A stretch of DNA of 64,000 bases from Streptomyces sp. A3M-1-3 (GTDB lineage Bacteria; Actinomycetota; Actinomycetes; Streptomycetales; Streptomycetaceae), in the NCBI RefSeq assembly GCF_024213665.1, contig NZ_JANAVP010000025.1, positions 1 to 64,000 on the forward strand, read 5' to 3'. Shown piece by piece: positions 8,804 through 17,590 of this stretch (positions are counted from its first letter, which is position 1; each line of letters starts with the position of its first letter). The position numbers were made by a program, and so were the translations under genes. The notes below the pieces were generated by a model. The model searched no databases. It worked only from the letters and a program-made list of their open reading frames with translations, and was not told the origin of the DNA.

Positions 8804-9941
8804 CGGGGACCTCCATCTCGATCGTGGTGCCCTTGCCGGGCGCCGATTCCACCGTGAGGCTGCCGCCCACGCCGCTCGCCCGGTCCCGCATCGAGACGAG
8901 GCCCAGATGGCGTCCGGCCCGCCGTACGGTCCTCGGGTCGAAGCCCTGCCCGTCGTCGGAGATTCGGAGGAGCGCACCGTGGTCGCGGCGGGTGAGGGTC
9001 ACCTCGACCCTGCCGGCTCCGGAGTGCCGCAGCGCGTTGTGCAGGGCCTCCTGGGAGACCCGGAGCAGGGCCTCCTCCTGGGCGGCGGGCAGGGCGCGTA
9101 CCCCGGCGCTGTCGAAGGTGACGTGGGCGGTGTGGGCGCGGTCGAGGACCTGGATCTGGGTACGGAGGGTGGCGACCAGGCCGTCGTCGTCGAGGGCTGC
9201 GGGCCGCAGCTCGACCACAGCGGCGCGCAGCTCGTCGGCCGCCTCGGCGGCCAGCGCCGCCACCTGCTGGAGTTCGCCCTTGGCGCGGGCGGGGTCCCGG
9301 TCGACGAGGGCGGCCGCCGCCTGGGCGGTCAGGCGCAGTGAGAAGAGCTTCTGGCTCACCGCGTCGTGCAGTTCGTGGGCCAGGCGGGAACGTTCCTCCG
9401 CGATGGTGAGCTCGCGGCTGCGCTCGTACAGCCGGGCATTGGTGAGGGCGATGGCCGCGTGCTGGGCGAGGATGCCGAGCACGTCCTCGTCGTCCTGGGT
9501 GAAGCCACAGCCGCCGGCCGGTTTGGGGCAGCGCTTGTTGGCGAGGAACAGCGCACCCATGACCTCGTCGCCGTCCCGGATGGGCAGGCCGAGGAAGTCG
9601 GACATGTCGGGGTGCGCGGACGGCCAGCCCTCGAAGCGCGGGTCCTCGCGTACGTCGGCGAGGCGCTCCGGGGTGGCGTCGTGGAGCATCGCCGCGAGGA
9701 TGCCGTGCTGGCGGGGCAGCGGGCCGATGGCCTTCCACTGTTCGTCGCTGACGCCGTCCACCACGAACTGGGCGAAGCCGCCGTGGTCGTCGGGCACGCC
9801 GAGGGCAGCGTATTCGGCGTCCAGCAGTTCGCGGGCCGAGGCGACGATCGTCTTGAGGACGTCGCGTACCTCGAGATGTCGGCTCATGGCGAGCAGCGCG
9901 GTGCTCACCGCGGAGAGGCCGGAGCGGGGGCCATGGCTCAT
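8796..9941 (-). CDS. GAF-domain sensor histidine kinase (HisKA_3 class)
   Basis: A 381-residue soluble kinase. A GAF domain spans about residues 20-175 (HLEVRDVLKTIVASARELLD to LGILAQHAAIALTNARLYER). The dimerisation/phospho-acceptor helix carries the active His in RLAHELHDAVSQKLFSLRL, and the HATPase_c domain shows EALHNALRHSGAG, DDGQGFD and GLVSMRDRA. No membrane helix is seen, so the signal is intracellular. The family is the NarX/DegS-like group that pairs with LuxR-type regulators, consistent with the overlapping downstream gene. Confidence 0.94.
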   Translation of the reverse strand: MSHGPRSGLSAVSTALLAMSRHLEVRDVLKTIVASARELLDAEYAALGVPDDHGGFAQFVVDGVSDEQWKAIGPLPRQHGILAAMLHDATPERLADVREDPRFEGWPSAHPDMSDFLGLPIRDGDEVMGALFLANKRCPKPAGGCGFTQDDEDVLGILAQHAAIALTNARLYERSRELTIAEERSRLAHELHDAVSQKLFSLRLTAQAAAALVDRDPARAKGELQQVAALAAEAADELRAAVVELRPAALDDDGLVATLRTQIQVLDRAHTAHVTFDSAGVRALPAAQEEALLRVSQEALHNALRHSGAGRVEVTLTRRDHGALLRISDDGQGFDPRTVRRAGRHLGLVSMRDRASGVGGSLTVESAPGKGTTIEMEVPGG

Positions 9942-10121
9942 GGGCTCACCGTACCGGCGGCTTCTGTCTTCCCGTATCGGGCCGGGGGCGGCCGCCTCCT
10001 AGGCCGGAGGGCCTAGGGCAAAGGGCCTTGCACGGTGCGGCCGGCGGCTGAGGCGGGGGCGGGGACGGGGTTCCTAGGTTGGGGCCAGGAAAGGCGTACG
10101 TGTCGACGAGGGGCGGATGTC

Positions 10122-10829
10122 ATGGCTGTGGCGATCATTACGGGGGCTTCCCGGGGACTGGGCCGCGCGCTCGCCGAGGCGCTGGCCGGGCGGGGCTGGG
10201 ACCTGGTGCTGGGCGCCAGGACGGCCGGGCCGCTGGAGGAGGCCGCGCGGGAGCTGGAGAAGTACGGGACGCGTGTGGTGGCGCTCGCGGGGGATGTGAC
10301 GGCCGGCGGGCACCGGGCGGAGCTGGTGACGGCGGCGCGGGAGCTGGGCGGGGCGGATCTGCTGGTGAACAACGCCGGGATCCTGGGAGCCGAGCCGCTG
10401 GTCCCGCTGGACCGGCATCCGCTGGACGGGTTCCGGGCGGCGCTGGAGGCCAATGTGGTGGCCCCACTGGGGCTGCTTCAGGAGGCTCTGCCGCTGCTGC
10501 GCCAGGCGCCGGGCGGGGCGGTGGTCAATGTGACCTCGGACGCCGGGGTGGAGGCGTACGCGACCTGGGGCGCGTACGGGGCCACGAAGGCGGCCGTCGA
10601 CCAGCTGTCGGCCGTACTCGCGGTGGAGGAGCCGGGCCTGCGGGTGTGGTGGGTCGATCCGGGTGGGATGCGTACGGCCATGCTGGCCGCGGCGGAACCG
10701 GACGAGGACCTGGCGGGCGTCCCGCTGCCCGAGGAGGTGGCGCCCGCGTTCCTGCGGCTGCTGGACGAGCGGCCGCCCAGCGGGCGGTACACGGCGTCGG
10801 CGCTGCTGGAGACGGGGGCGGGACGGTGA
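10122..10829 (+). CDS. SDR family NAD(P)-dependent oxidoreductase
   Basis: A 235-residue classical short-chain dehydrogenase. The nucleotide-binding Gly motif is IITGASRGLGRAL, the structural NNAG motif is present, the catalytic Ser lies in VNVTSDAGVE, and the Tyr-Lys pair is in YGATKAAVDQLS. The substrate is unknown. ATG 10122 is chosen because the Rossmann strand begins immediately after it; upstream codons show no conservation. Its stop codon overlaps the GTG of the QueA-like gene (GTGA), so the two are co-translated. Confidence 0.9.
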   Translation: MAVAIITGASRGLGRALAEALAGRGWDLVLGARTAGPLEEAARELEKYGTRVVALAGDVTAGGHRAELVTAARELGGADLLVNNAGILGAEPLVPLDRHPLDGFRAALEANVVAPLGLLQEALPLLRQAPGGAVVNVTSDAGVEAYATWGAYGATKAAVDQLSAVLAVEEPGLRVWWVDPGGMRTAMLAAAEPDEDLAGVPLPEEVAPAFLRLLDERPPSGRYTASALLETGAGR

Positions 10830-11920
10830 GGCCGGGGTTCGAGGCGCTGCGGGTGCCGGAGGCGCTGTCGGCGCGGGTGCCCGTGGAGCAGCGCCGGCCG
10901 GGGCTCGGGCGGGACGCGGTACGGATGCTGGTCTCGCGTGGGACGGAGGTGTCGCACCACGCGTTCCGGGAGCTGCCGGGGCAGCTGAGGGCCGGTGACG
11001 TACTTGTGGTGAACACCTCCGCCACGCTGCCCGCCGCGGTCAATGCCAGGCTGGGCCCGCAGCGCCTGGTGGTGCACTTCTCGACGCGGGCGGACGACGG
11101 GCGCTGGGCGGTGGAGCTGCGTGAGCCGGACGGCCGGGGCACCACGGGGCCGCGGACCGGTGGCCCGGCGGGGGCCGTGGTGCGGCTACCGGGGGGCGCG
11201 CATCTCGTACTGGAGGAGCCGCTGGCCCCCGGGGGAGGGTCGCGGCTGTGGTGGGCCAGGGTGTCCACCGGCGACGTGCCGGCTCTGCTGCACCGGTACG
11301 GGCGGCCCATCCGGTACGCGTACACGGAGCGGGACCAGCCGTTGTCCGCGTACCAGACGGTGTTCGCGCTGCCCTCCGGGGACGGCGCCGGCGCCGCCTC
11401 GGCATCGGCGGAGATGCCGAGCGCCGGGCGGCCCTTCACCCCGGAACTGGTCGCGGAGCTGGTGCGCCGGGGGGTGCAGTTCGCTCCGCTCGCTCTGCAC
11501 GCGGGGGTGGCGTCCGCGGAGGCGCACGAGCCGCCGTACCCGGAGCGCTTCGAGGTGTCCGCCGCCACGGCTTGGCTGGTCAATGCCGCGCGGGCGGGCG
11601 GAGGCCGGGTGGTCGCGGTGGGGACGACGGCGGTCCGGGCGCTGGAGTCGGCGACCGGCGCGGACGGGGTGGTGCGGGCGGCGGGCGGCTGGACGGATCT
11701 GGTGATCACACCGGGGCGCGGGGTCCGTGCGGTGGACGGGCTGCTGACCGGCCTGCACGAGCCGGAGGCGTCGCATCTGCTGATGCTCGAGGCGATCGCG
11801 GGCCGAGCGGCGGTGTGCCGCAGTTATGCCGAGGCCGTACGCCATCTCTATCTCTGGCACGAGTTCGGCGACGTCCATCTCATCCTGCCGAATGCGGGCA
11901 CTCACCGTACGAATTGCTGA
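10826..11920 (+). CDS. QueA-like S-adenosylmethionine:tRNA ribosyltransferase-isomerase
   Basis: A 364-residue homologue of QueA, which transfers the ribosyl group of SAM to preQ1-modified tRNA to form epoxyqueuosine. Family landmarks are visible in diverged form: VLVVNTSATLPAAVNARLG, FTPELVAELVRRGVQFAPL, LHAGVASAEAHEPPYPERFE, VVAVGTTAVRALESA, and YLWHEFGDVHLILPN near the end. The GTG start at 10826 overlaps the SDR stop by 4 bases. Several positions conserved in canonical QueA (for example HVGLGTF and FGDAML) are altered, so an altered substrate is possible. Confidence 0.85.
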   Translation: MRPGFEALRVPEALSARVPVEQRRPGLGRDAVRMLVSRGTEVSHHAFRELPGQLRAGDVLVVNTSATLPAAVNARLGPQRLVVHFSTRADDGRWAVELREPDGRGTTGPRTGGPAGAVVRLPGGAHLVLEEPLAPGGGSRLWWARVSTGDVPALLHRYGRPIRYAYTERDQPLSAYQTVFALPSGDGAGAASASAEMPSAGRPFTPELVAELVRRGVQFAPLALHAGVASAEAHEPPYPERFEVSAATAWLVNAARAGGGRVVAVGTTAVRALESATGADGVVRAAGGWTDLVITPGRGVRAVDGLLTGLHEPEASHLLMLEAIAGRAAVCRSYAEAVRHLYLWHEFGDVHLILPNAGTHRTNC

Positions 11921-12200
11921 CGCAACTCTTGGTGAGACTGATGCTCGCGCGATGTGAGCCCGCGCATAGGACGCAGATCACTTACGAAGCTGTGTAGTGG
12001 AGAGATAAAGGCGATTTGGGCGGTGTTGGGGCCGGTGATCGGGACTTTCCTGGAGCCCCTGATCCACTAAGCGGGATCGTACGTCACACCTTTGCCACAG
12101 GATTTTGCTGCCGCTAAGAATGGCTGCCGTCGCACAGCGCCGCGGATTCGAACCCGCGGTGTTTGCCTGCGGCCCCCGCTATTCGAAGAGGTTGTTCCGC
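11921..12200 (+). promoter_or_regulatory. Upstream region and 5' leader of the transglycosylase gene
   Basis: This 280-base gene-free stretch precedes the secreted transglycosylase. Its clearest structure is a hairpin at 12136-12163: a perfect 6-bp core CCGCGG / CCGCGG, extended by G-U pairs, closing an 8-base loop ATTCGAAC. Its opposite strand resembles a tRNA T-loop. I checked for the ydaO (c-di-AMP) riboswitch that often precedes streptomycete cell-wall hydrolase genes and did not find its conserved blocks. Confidence 0.5.
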
Positions 12201-12962
12201 ATGTCTGAGTCCCGCATTTCCGGCCTGAGTCGTCTGACCAAGAAGCACAAGCTGTCGATCGCCGGCGTCGCCGCCGTCAGCGCCGCTGCCCTCGGTTTCA
12301 CGCTCGTCCCGGCGTCGGCGTCCGCCGCCCACACGGAGCCCGCCGCGCTGAGCGCCGCCGCTGCCCCGGTGGCCTGGACCTCGGCGAAGACCAGCCTGCA
12401 GGCCGAGACGGTGCACAAGAACCTGACCAAGCAGCACGTCGCCGCGAACCTGCAGGCGAAGGCCGCGAAGGCCGCCGCCGACAAGGCCGCCGCCCAGGCC
12501 AAGGCCGAGGCCGCCGCCAAGGCGAAGGCACTGGCCGAGGCGAAGGCGAAGGCCGCCGCCAAGGCGAAGGCCGAAGCCGCCGCGAAGAAGCGCGCCAAGG
12601 AGCAGGCCGCCAGCCGTGCCGCCGCGCGCAAGCCCGTCTACGCCAACAACCTGGACGGCTGGATTCGCGAGGCCATGAGCATCATGAAGAAGGAAGGCAT
12701 CCCCGGTTCGTACGAGGGGATCCACCGCAACATCATTCGCGAGTCCAGCGGTAACCCGCGCGCCATCAACAACTGGGACATCAACGCCATCAACGGCATC
12801 CCCTCCAAGGGCCTGCTCCAGGTGATCCAGCCGACCTTCGACACCTACCACGTCAAGGGCACCAAGAAGGACCTGTACGACCCGGTCGCCAACATCGTCG
12901 CCGCCTGCAACTACGCGGCCGACCGTTACGGCTCCATGGACAACGTGAACGGCGCCTACTGA
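12201..12962 (+). CDS. Secreted lytic transglycosylase (SLT/lysozyme-like domain)
   Basis: A 253-residue secreted cell-wall enzyme expected to cleave peptidoglycan glycan strands. A signal peptide (positively charged SRLTKKHK, hydrophobic core, ASASA cleavage) is followed by a long Ala/Lys-rich helical linker (about 85-150), built of repeated AKA and AEA units that probably form a coiled coil. The C-terminal domain (about 155-253) has the catalytic Glu in HRNIIRESSGNPRAINNWD and the SLT-like PSKGLLQVIQPTFDTY. The start is ATG 12201. The product ends DNVNGAY just before a shared terminator hairpin. Confidence 0.9.
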   Translation: MSESRISGLSRLTKKHKLSIAGVAAVSAAALGFTLVPASASAAHTEPAALSAAAAPVAWTSAKTSLQAETVHKNLTKQHVAANLQAKAAKAAADKAAAQAKAEAAAKAKALAEAKAKAAAKAKAEAAAKKRAKEQAASRAAARKPVYANNLDGWIREAMSIMKKEGIPGSYEGIHRNIIRESSGNPRAINNWDINAINGIPSKGLLQVIQPTFDTYHVKGTKKDLYDPVANIVAACNYAADRYGSMDNVNGAY

Positions 12963-13005
12963 GCCGACACGAGACCGGCTCGACCGGACACCTTGAGAAC
13001 GGCAG

Positions 13006-13038
13006 AAGGGCGGCACCCCGTGTGGGGGTGCCGCCCTT
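13006..13038 (+). terminator. Bidirectional terminator hairpin
   Basis: A perfect 14-bp stem (AAGGGCGGCACCCC / GGGGTGCCGCCCTT) with a 5-base loop lies between the convergent transglycosylase and FHA-ABC genes. It is symmetrical enough to stop transcription in both directions. Confidence 0.88.
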
Positions 13039-13056
13039 CGGGCATGTCCGGGTCCG

Positions 13057-15609
13057 CTACTTGCGCATGACCTCGGGCTCGTGGCGGCGCAGCAGGCGCG
13101 CCACGACGACACCGCAGATCACGCCGATGCCGATCAGCACACCCATGTCGAAGAGCCACTGGCTCAGCTCGTGGTCCCAGAGCGGGTCGGTGTTGGTCGG
13201 GTCGTCGCGGTTGGGGAACAGGATGTTCAGCGAGGCCGTGGTGCCCGCCGCGGCGACCGCCCAGCGGGAGGGCATCAGCCAGGAGAGCTGGTCGACGCCG
13301 GGCGCACCGTGCAGCGTGAAGAGGCAGCCGGTGAAGACGACCTGGACGATCGCGAACATCACCAGCAGCGGCATGGTCTTCTCCGCGGTCTTCACCAGCG
13401 AGGAGATGATCAGACCGAACATCATCGAGGTGAATCCGAGGGCCATGATCGGGAGCGTGAGCTCGATCCTGGTGGCTTCCCCGAGGAGTACGCCCTCGTC
13501 GGGAGCCTCGTTCAGCCCGAAGCCGATGCCGCCGATGATGGCACCCTGGATTACCGTGATCAGTCCGAGGACGATGACCTTGGACATCAGATACGCCGAA
13601 CGCGACAGACCGGTGGCCCGTTCGCGCTCGTAGATGACCCGCTCCTTGATCAACTCTCGTACGGAGTTGGCCGCGCCGGAGAAACAGGCGCCCACGGCGA
13701 GGATCAGCAGCACGGTGGCGCCGTCGCCGTTGGTGCGGTTCGACCCCGGGCCGAAGCCGAGCCCGTAGTCGGCGGGGATGAGTGTGGCAACCGTGCCGAG
13801 GACCGCCGGCAGGAGCACCGTCAGCGCCATGAAGCCCTTGTCCGAGGCGATGACCGACACATAGCGGCGGATCAGCGTGAACAGCTGTGATCCCCAGCCC
13901 TGCGGCTTCGGCGGGCGCATCTGCTGCGCGGGTGGCATGTGTACGGACTGCGGCGCAACCGCGTCGATGTCCGCGGCGTACATCTGGTAGTGCTGCGAGC
14001 CGCGCCAGCGGCCCGACCAGTCGTAGTCGCGGTAGTTCTCGAAGGCCGAGAAGACGTCTGCCCACGTCGTATAGCCGAAGAAGTTGAGCGCTTCCTCCGG
14101 CGGGCCGAAGTAGGCGACCGAACCGCCCGGCGCCATCACCAGGAGCTTGTCGCAGATGGCGAGCTCGGCGACGGAGTGGGTGACCACCAGGACCGTACGG
14201 CCGTCGTCCGCGAGGCCGCGGAGCAGCTGCATGACATCGCGGTCCATGCCCGGGTCGAGGCCGGAGGTCGGCTCGTCCAGGAAGATCAGAGACGGCTTGG
14301 TGAGCAGCTCCAGGGCCACGGACACGCGCTTGCGCTGACCACCCGAGAGCGAGGTGATCTTCTTGTCCTTGTGGATGTCGAGCTTGAGTTCGCGCAGTAC
14401 CTCGTCGATACGGGCGGTGCGCTCGGCCTCGGCGGTGTCACCGGGGAAGCGGAGCTTGGCCGCGTACTTGAGCGCGGTGCGGACGGTCAGCTCCTTGTGC
14501 AGGATGTCGTCCTGCGGGACCAGACCGATGCGCTGGCGCAGCTCGGCGAACTGCTTGTACAGGTTGCGGTTGTCGTAGAGGACATCGCCCTGGTTGGCGG
14601 GGCGGTAGCCGGTGAGCGCCTTCAGCAGCGTCGACTTGCCGGAGCCGGACGGGCCGATGACCGCGATCAGCGACTTCTCCGGAACGCCGAACGAGACGTC
14701 CTTGAGGATCTGCTTGCCGCCGTCGACCGTCACCGTCAGATGGCGCGCGGAGAAGGAGACCTCGCCGGTGTCGACGAACTCCTCGAGCCGGTCGCCGACC
14801 AGGCGGAAGGTCGAGTGGCCGACGCCCACGATGTCGTTCGGGCCCAGCAGCGCGCTGCCTGCCTTGGCGAGCGGCTGACCGTTGACATACGTGCCGTTGT
14901 GGCTGCCGAGGTCGTGGATCTCGAAACGGCCGTCGGGCGTCGCGCGGAACTCGGCGTGGTGGCGCGAGACCTGGAGGTCGGAGACGACCAGCTCGTTCTC
15001 GAGGGCACGGCCGATGCGCATCACCCGGCCGAGGGCCAGCTGGTGGAACGTGGTCGGGCTGCGGTCTCCGTACACCGGCGGGGCCCCCGCGACGCCGCCG
15101 GGTCCGGGGGCCTGTTGGACGTACTGGTCGGCCGGGCCCTGCTGGTGCGGGACCTGTGCCTGCTGCGGCGTCTGCTGCCAGCCCTGCTGCGGGGCATGGT
15201 GCTGAGGGGCTTGTGCCTGGGCCTGTGCCTGGCCCTGGCCCGCCCAGCCCTGCTGGGCCTGTTGGGCCGCCGCGCTCTGCGCGGTGGGTACGGAGGCCCC
15301 CGCCGCCGCACCGGACAGGCTCAGCCGCGGCCCGTCGGTGGCGTTGCCGAGATGGACGGCCGAGCCGGGGCCGATCTCCATCTGATGGATCCGCTGGCCC
15401 TGTACATACGTGCCGTTGGTGCTGCCGTGGTCCTCAATGACCCAGCTCCGGCCGCCCCAGCTGATGGTGGCGTGCCGCCAGGAGACCCTGGCGTCGTCGA
15501 TGACCATGTCGCCCTGCGGATCGCGTCCGAGGGTGTACGACCTGGACGGATCGAGCGTCCAGGTCCTTCCGTTCAATTCCAGTACGAGTTCCGGCACTCC
15601 ATGCCCCAC
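13057..15609 (-). CDS. Double-FHA ABC transporter (ATPase fused to ABC2-type permease)
   Basis: An 850-residue single-chain half-transporter. Two phosphothreonine-binding FHA domains lie at about 8-95 (WRHATISWGG, STNGTYV) and 200-270 (GRALENELVVSDLQVSRHHA, LGSHNGTYVNG), separated by a Gln/Ala/Pro-rich linker. The ATPase follows (about 285-520): Walker A GPSGSGKSTLL, signature SGGQRKRVSVAL, Walker B LIFLDEPTSGLD. Six membrane helices of the ABCG/ABC2 type occupy about 590-840. FHA domains imply control by a Ser/Thr kinase, as in mycobacterial Rv1747. The first GTG (15609) is used; GTG 15597 is an alternative. The exported substrate is unknown. Confidence 0.93.
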   Translation of the reverse strand: MGHGVPELVLELNGRTWTLDPSRSYTLGRDPQGDMVIDDARVSWRHATISWGGRSWVIEDHGSTNGTYVQGQRIHQMEIGPGSAVHLGNATDGPRLSLSGAAAGASVPTAQSAAAQQAQQGWAGQGQAQAQAQAPQHHAPQQGWQQTPQQAQVPHQQGPADQYVQQAPGPGGVAGAPPVYGDRSPTTFHQLALGRVMRIGRALENELVVSDLQVSRHHAEFRATPDGRFEIHDLGSHNGTYVNGQPLAKAGSALLGPNDIVGVGHSTFRLVGDRLEEFVDTGEVSFSARHLTVTVDGGKQILKDVSFGVPEKSLIAVIGPSGSGKSTLLKALTGYRPANQGDVLYDNRNLYKQFAELRQRIGLVPQDDILHKELTVRTALKYAAKLRFPGDTAEAERTARIDEVLRELKLDIHKDKKITSLSGGQRKRVSVALELLTKPSLIFLDEPTSGLDPGMDRDVMQLLRGLADDGRTVLVVTHSVAELAICDKLLVMAPGGSVAYFGPPEEALNFFGYTTWADVFSAFENYRDYDWSGRWRGSQHYQMYAADIDAVAPQSVHMPPAQQMRPPKPQGWGSQLFTLIRRYVSVIASDKGFMALTVLLPAVLGTVATLIPADYGLGFGPGSNRTNGDGATVLLILAVGACFSGAANSVRELIKERVIYERERATGLSRSAYLMSKVIVLGLITVIQGAIIGGIGFGLNEAPDEGVLLGEATRIELTLPIMALGFTSMMFGLIISSLVKTAEKTMPLLVMFAIVQVVFTGCLFTLHGAPGVDQLSWLMPSRWAVAAAGTTASLNILFPNRDDPTNTDPLWDHELSQWLFDMGVLIGIGVICGVVVARLLRRHEPEVMRK

Positions 15610-15843
15610 TAGTTGTCCCCCGAGGTACCCCCATCAGAGGGAGTCTAGGGATGGTGAACATCGTGGGGAACTATTTCAGGCCCGGTCCCCAAACTGAAAG
15701 TCGGGCCGTGTGAAGACCGCGTACCGGGGCGCCGTTGACTCCGCCGAAACACCCCCGGAGAGTAGTAAGCGCCCATGAGTGCGTACGGATCATGCGCGAA
15801 TGCGGCTAACCGGGGCATACCCAGCAGAGATCGGGGGGTCCTC
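15610..15843. other. Divergent intergenic region
   Basis: This 234-base gap lies between the divergent FHA-ABC and streptophobe genes and must hold both promoters. I see no strong palindrome or conserved regulatory RNA in it. A short in-frame extension of the downstream gene (from ATG 15775) is possible but has poor codon usage. Confidence 0.5.
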
Positions 15844-17397
15844 ATGGGTGCGAAGCAGAGTGCGGGCATTCGCTGGGGTGATGTGGTCGTCGCCGCGGTC
15901 GCCGCCGTGAGCTGGGCGCTGATTGCGATGGCCTGCATTGCCGCGCTCGGGCTGCATCTGCTCGGCGCGGACTCCGCCGGATCGCTGGGTCCGATGGCCG
16001 CGGCCGTGGTGGCGCTGGCAGTTGGGGGTTCGGTCAGCCCGTCGGGCGATGTGTCCGCGTTCGGCCTCGAAGGGGCGGAGGCGCACACCGCGATCGATAT
16101 CGCGCCACTGGGGGTGGGGCTGGTCGGGGCGCTGGTGCTCGCGCTCATCTTCCTGAGGTCCTTGCGGGGCACGGGAGTTGTGATCTCCGGGGGCGAACTC
16201 GCCGCCCGGGTGGGGGCGGTGGCCGCGCTGTTCGTGGCGATGGTGGGTGGGCTGGCGTGGGTGGGCCACGACGTCATCACCATCGACGGCGGTGCGCTCG
16301 GCCTGGGTGAGCTGCCGGACGGGGGCGGCCTGCTGCCGGACGGCATAGCGGACAGCCTCCCCGACGGGCTCGGGGACATCGGCGGTCTGCTGCCGGACCG
16401 GCTGGGCGATCTCGTGCAGGCCGAGGCCTCGGTGGGCTTCACCGTCAACGCCGGGGAGTCGCTGGCCGGCGGGGCCGGCTGGGTGCTCGGGGTCCTGGCC
16501 ATCGCGCTGCTCGCGTCCCGCCGCGCGCCGCTGCCGCGCGGCTGGGAGGTGCTGCACCGGGTGGTGCGACCGGCCGTGTCGGCGCTGGTGAGTGTGGTGC
16601 TGGTGGCGGTCCTCGCCGGGCTGGCGGCGGCCGCGTACGCCGCCGTCGGCGACGACAACCCGCAGCGGATCGCGGGCGCCGCGCTGCTCGGCGCGCCGAA
16701 CGGGGTGTGGCTCGCTATCCCGCTCGGGCTCTTCGTGCCGTGGGACGGCGCGGCCACGGGCGAGCTGGCGAAGCTGCTGCCCGATCCGCTGGACGAGCTG
16801 CTGCGGGTCTCGGCGCAGCAGCCGGTCACGGTGGGCCGGCTCGCCGAACTCGACGGCCGGGTCTGGCTGCTCGCCGTCGCGATGGCGCTGCTGATGCTGT
16901 ACGCGGGCGTGCTGACGGCGGTACGTACGCCCAGGCCGGCGGGGCTGGGCGCGGCCGGGTTCGCGGGGCGGTGCGCGCTGCGGCTCGGGGTGGTGGCCGC
17001 GGTGGCGCTGCCGCTGCTGGTGTGGTTGACGGGTGTTTCCGCCGGTGCCTCGCTGTCGGTGCTCGGCGTCGACGCGTTCGGCGCCGGAATCGAGCTGCAC
17101 GGGAGCGCGGGGACGGCGCTGCTGCTCGGTGCGGTGTGGGGGGCGGGGGCCGGGGGGCTGGGTGCGGTGCTCGCCTGCGCGTCGGGGGCGGCCGGGGGGC
17201 GGGTCGCGCCGCCTGCCCGGGGCGACCGTGCGTACCCGGACCTGGGCCCGTACACGCCGTCGCCCGGCTACCGGCCGTCCCATGACGAGACGAACCCGTA
17301 CCTGCGGTCGGCGGACGCCTGGTACGGGGCACCAACGGTCACCGGCCCACCCCTGCCCCCGCCTCCCCCGCCGGGCCCACCCTCCGACCGCCCCTGA
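15844..17397 (+). CDS. Streptophobe family membrane protein
   Basis: A 517-residue multispanning protein with about ten hydrophobic segments. Its composition and layout match the actinobacterial streptophobe family of unknown function: an Ala/Gly/Leu-rich membrane core, and an extracytoplasmic loop with DGGGLLPDG, DSLPDGLGD and GGLLPDRLGD repeats at about 155-195. A Pro-rich cytoplasmic tail ends PPPPPPGPPSDRP. The start is ATG 15844 (MGAKQSAGIRW), just before the first helix; upstream codons from 15775 are unconserved. No enzymatic motif is visible. Confidence 0.85.
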   Translation: MGAKQSAGIRWGDVVVAAVAAVSWALIAMACIAALGLHLLGADSAGSLGPMAAAVVALAVGGSVSPSGDVSAFGLEGAEAHTAIDIAPLGVGLVGALVLALIFLRSLRGTGVVISGGELAARVGAVAALFVAMVGGLAWVGHDVITIDGGALGLGELPDGGGLLPDGIADSLPDGLGDIGGLLPDRLGDLVQAEASVGFTVNAGESLAGGAGWVLGVLAIALLASRRAPLPRGWEVLHRVVRPAVSALVSVVLVAVLAGLAAAAYAAVGDDNPQRIAGAALLGAPNGVWLAIPLGLFVPWDGAATGELAKLLPDPLDELLRVSAQQPVTVGRLAELDGRVWLLAVAMALLMLYAGVLTAVRTPRPAGLGAAGFAGRCALRLGVVAAVALPLLVWLTGVSAGASLSVLGVDAFGAGIELHGSAGTALLLGAVWGAGAGGLGAVLACASGAAGGRVAPPARGDRAYPDLGPYTPSPGYRPSHDETNPYLRSADAWYGAPTVTGPPLPPPPPPGPPSDRP

Positions 17398-17590
17398 GCC
17401 GGGTACGGGACGGCCCACTCCCCGCGCCCCGGCCCCTGGAGGCAGCCGGGGGCAGGGGCCGGAGGCTTGACTCCCGGTTTCGGGGAGGGGTGGGTTCGGG
17501 GAACACTTCGGCTCCGGCCCCGCCGGGCACCGTCCGGTGGGCGGGACGGGGGGGCCTGGGGCGGAGGGCTCCCTATACGGTGGGATCACC

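Noticed and set aside
10079-10825. Long N-terminal extension of the QueA-like frame overlapping the SDR gene.
   Set aside because: The extension is Gly/Arg/Ala-rich, out of frame with the well-supported SDR gene, and QueA homology begins at GTG 10826.
12139-12160. Possible tRNA gene on the minus strand, suggested by GGTTCGAATCC.
   Set aside because: In tRNA register the T-stem has only two pairs, and no acceptor stem, D-arm or anticodon arm can be found in the flanking sequence.
11921-12200. ydaO (c-di-AMP) riboswitch before the transglycosylase gene.
   Set aside because: The conserved GGGGACCC- and GGGGTGAATC-type blocks are missing.
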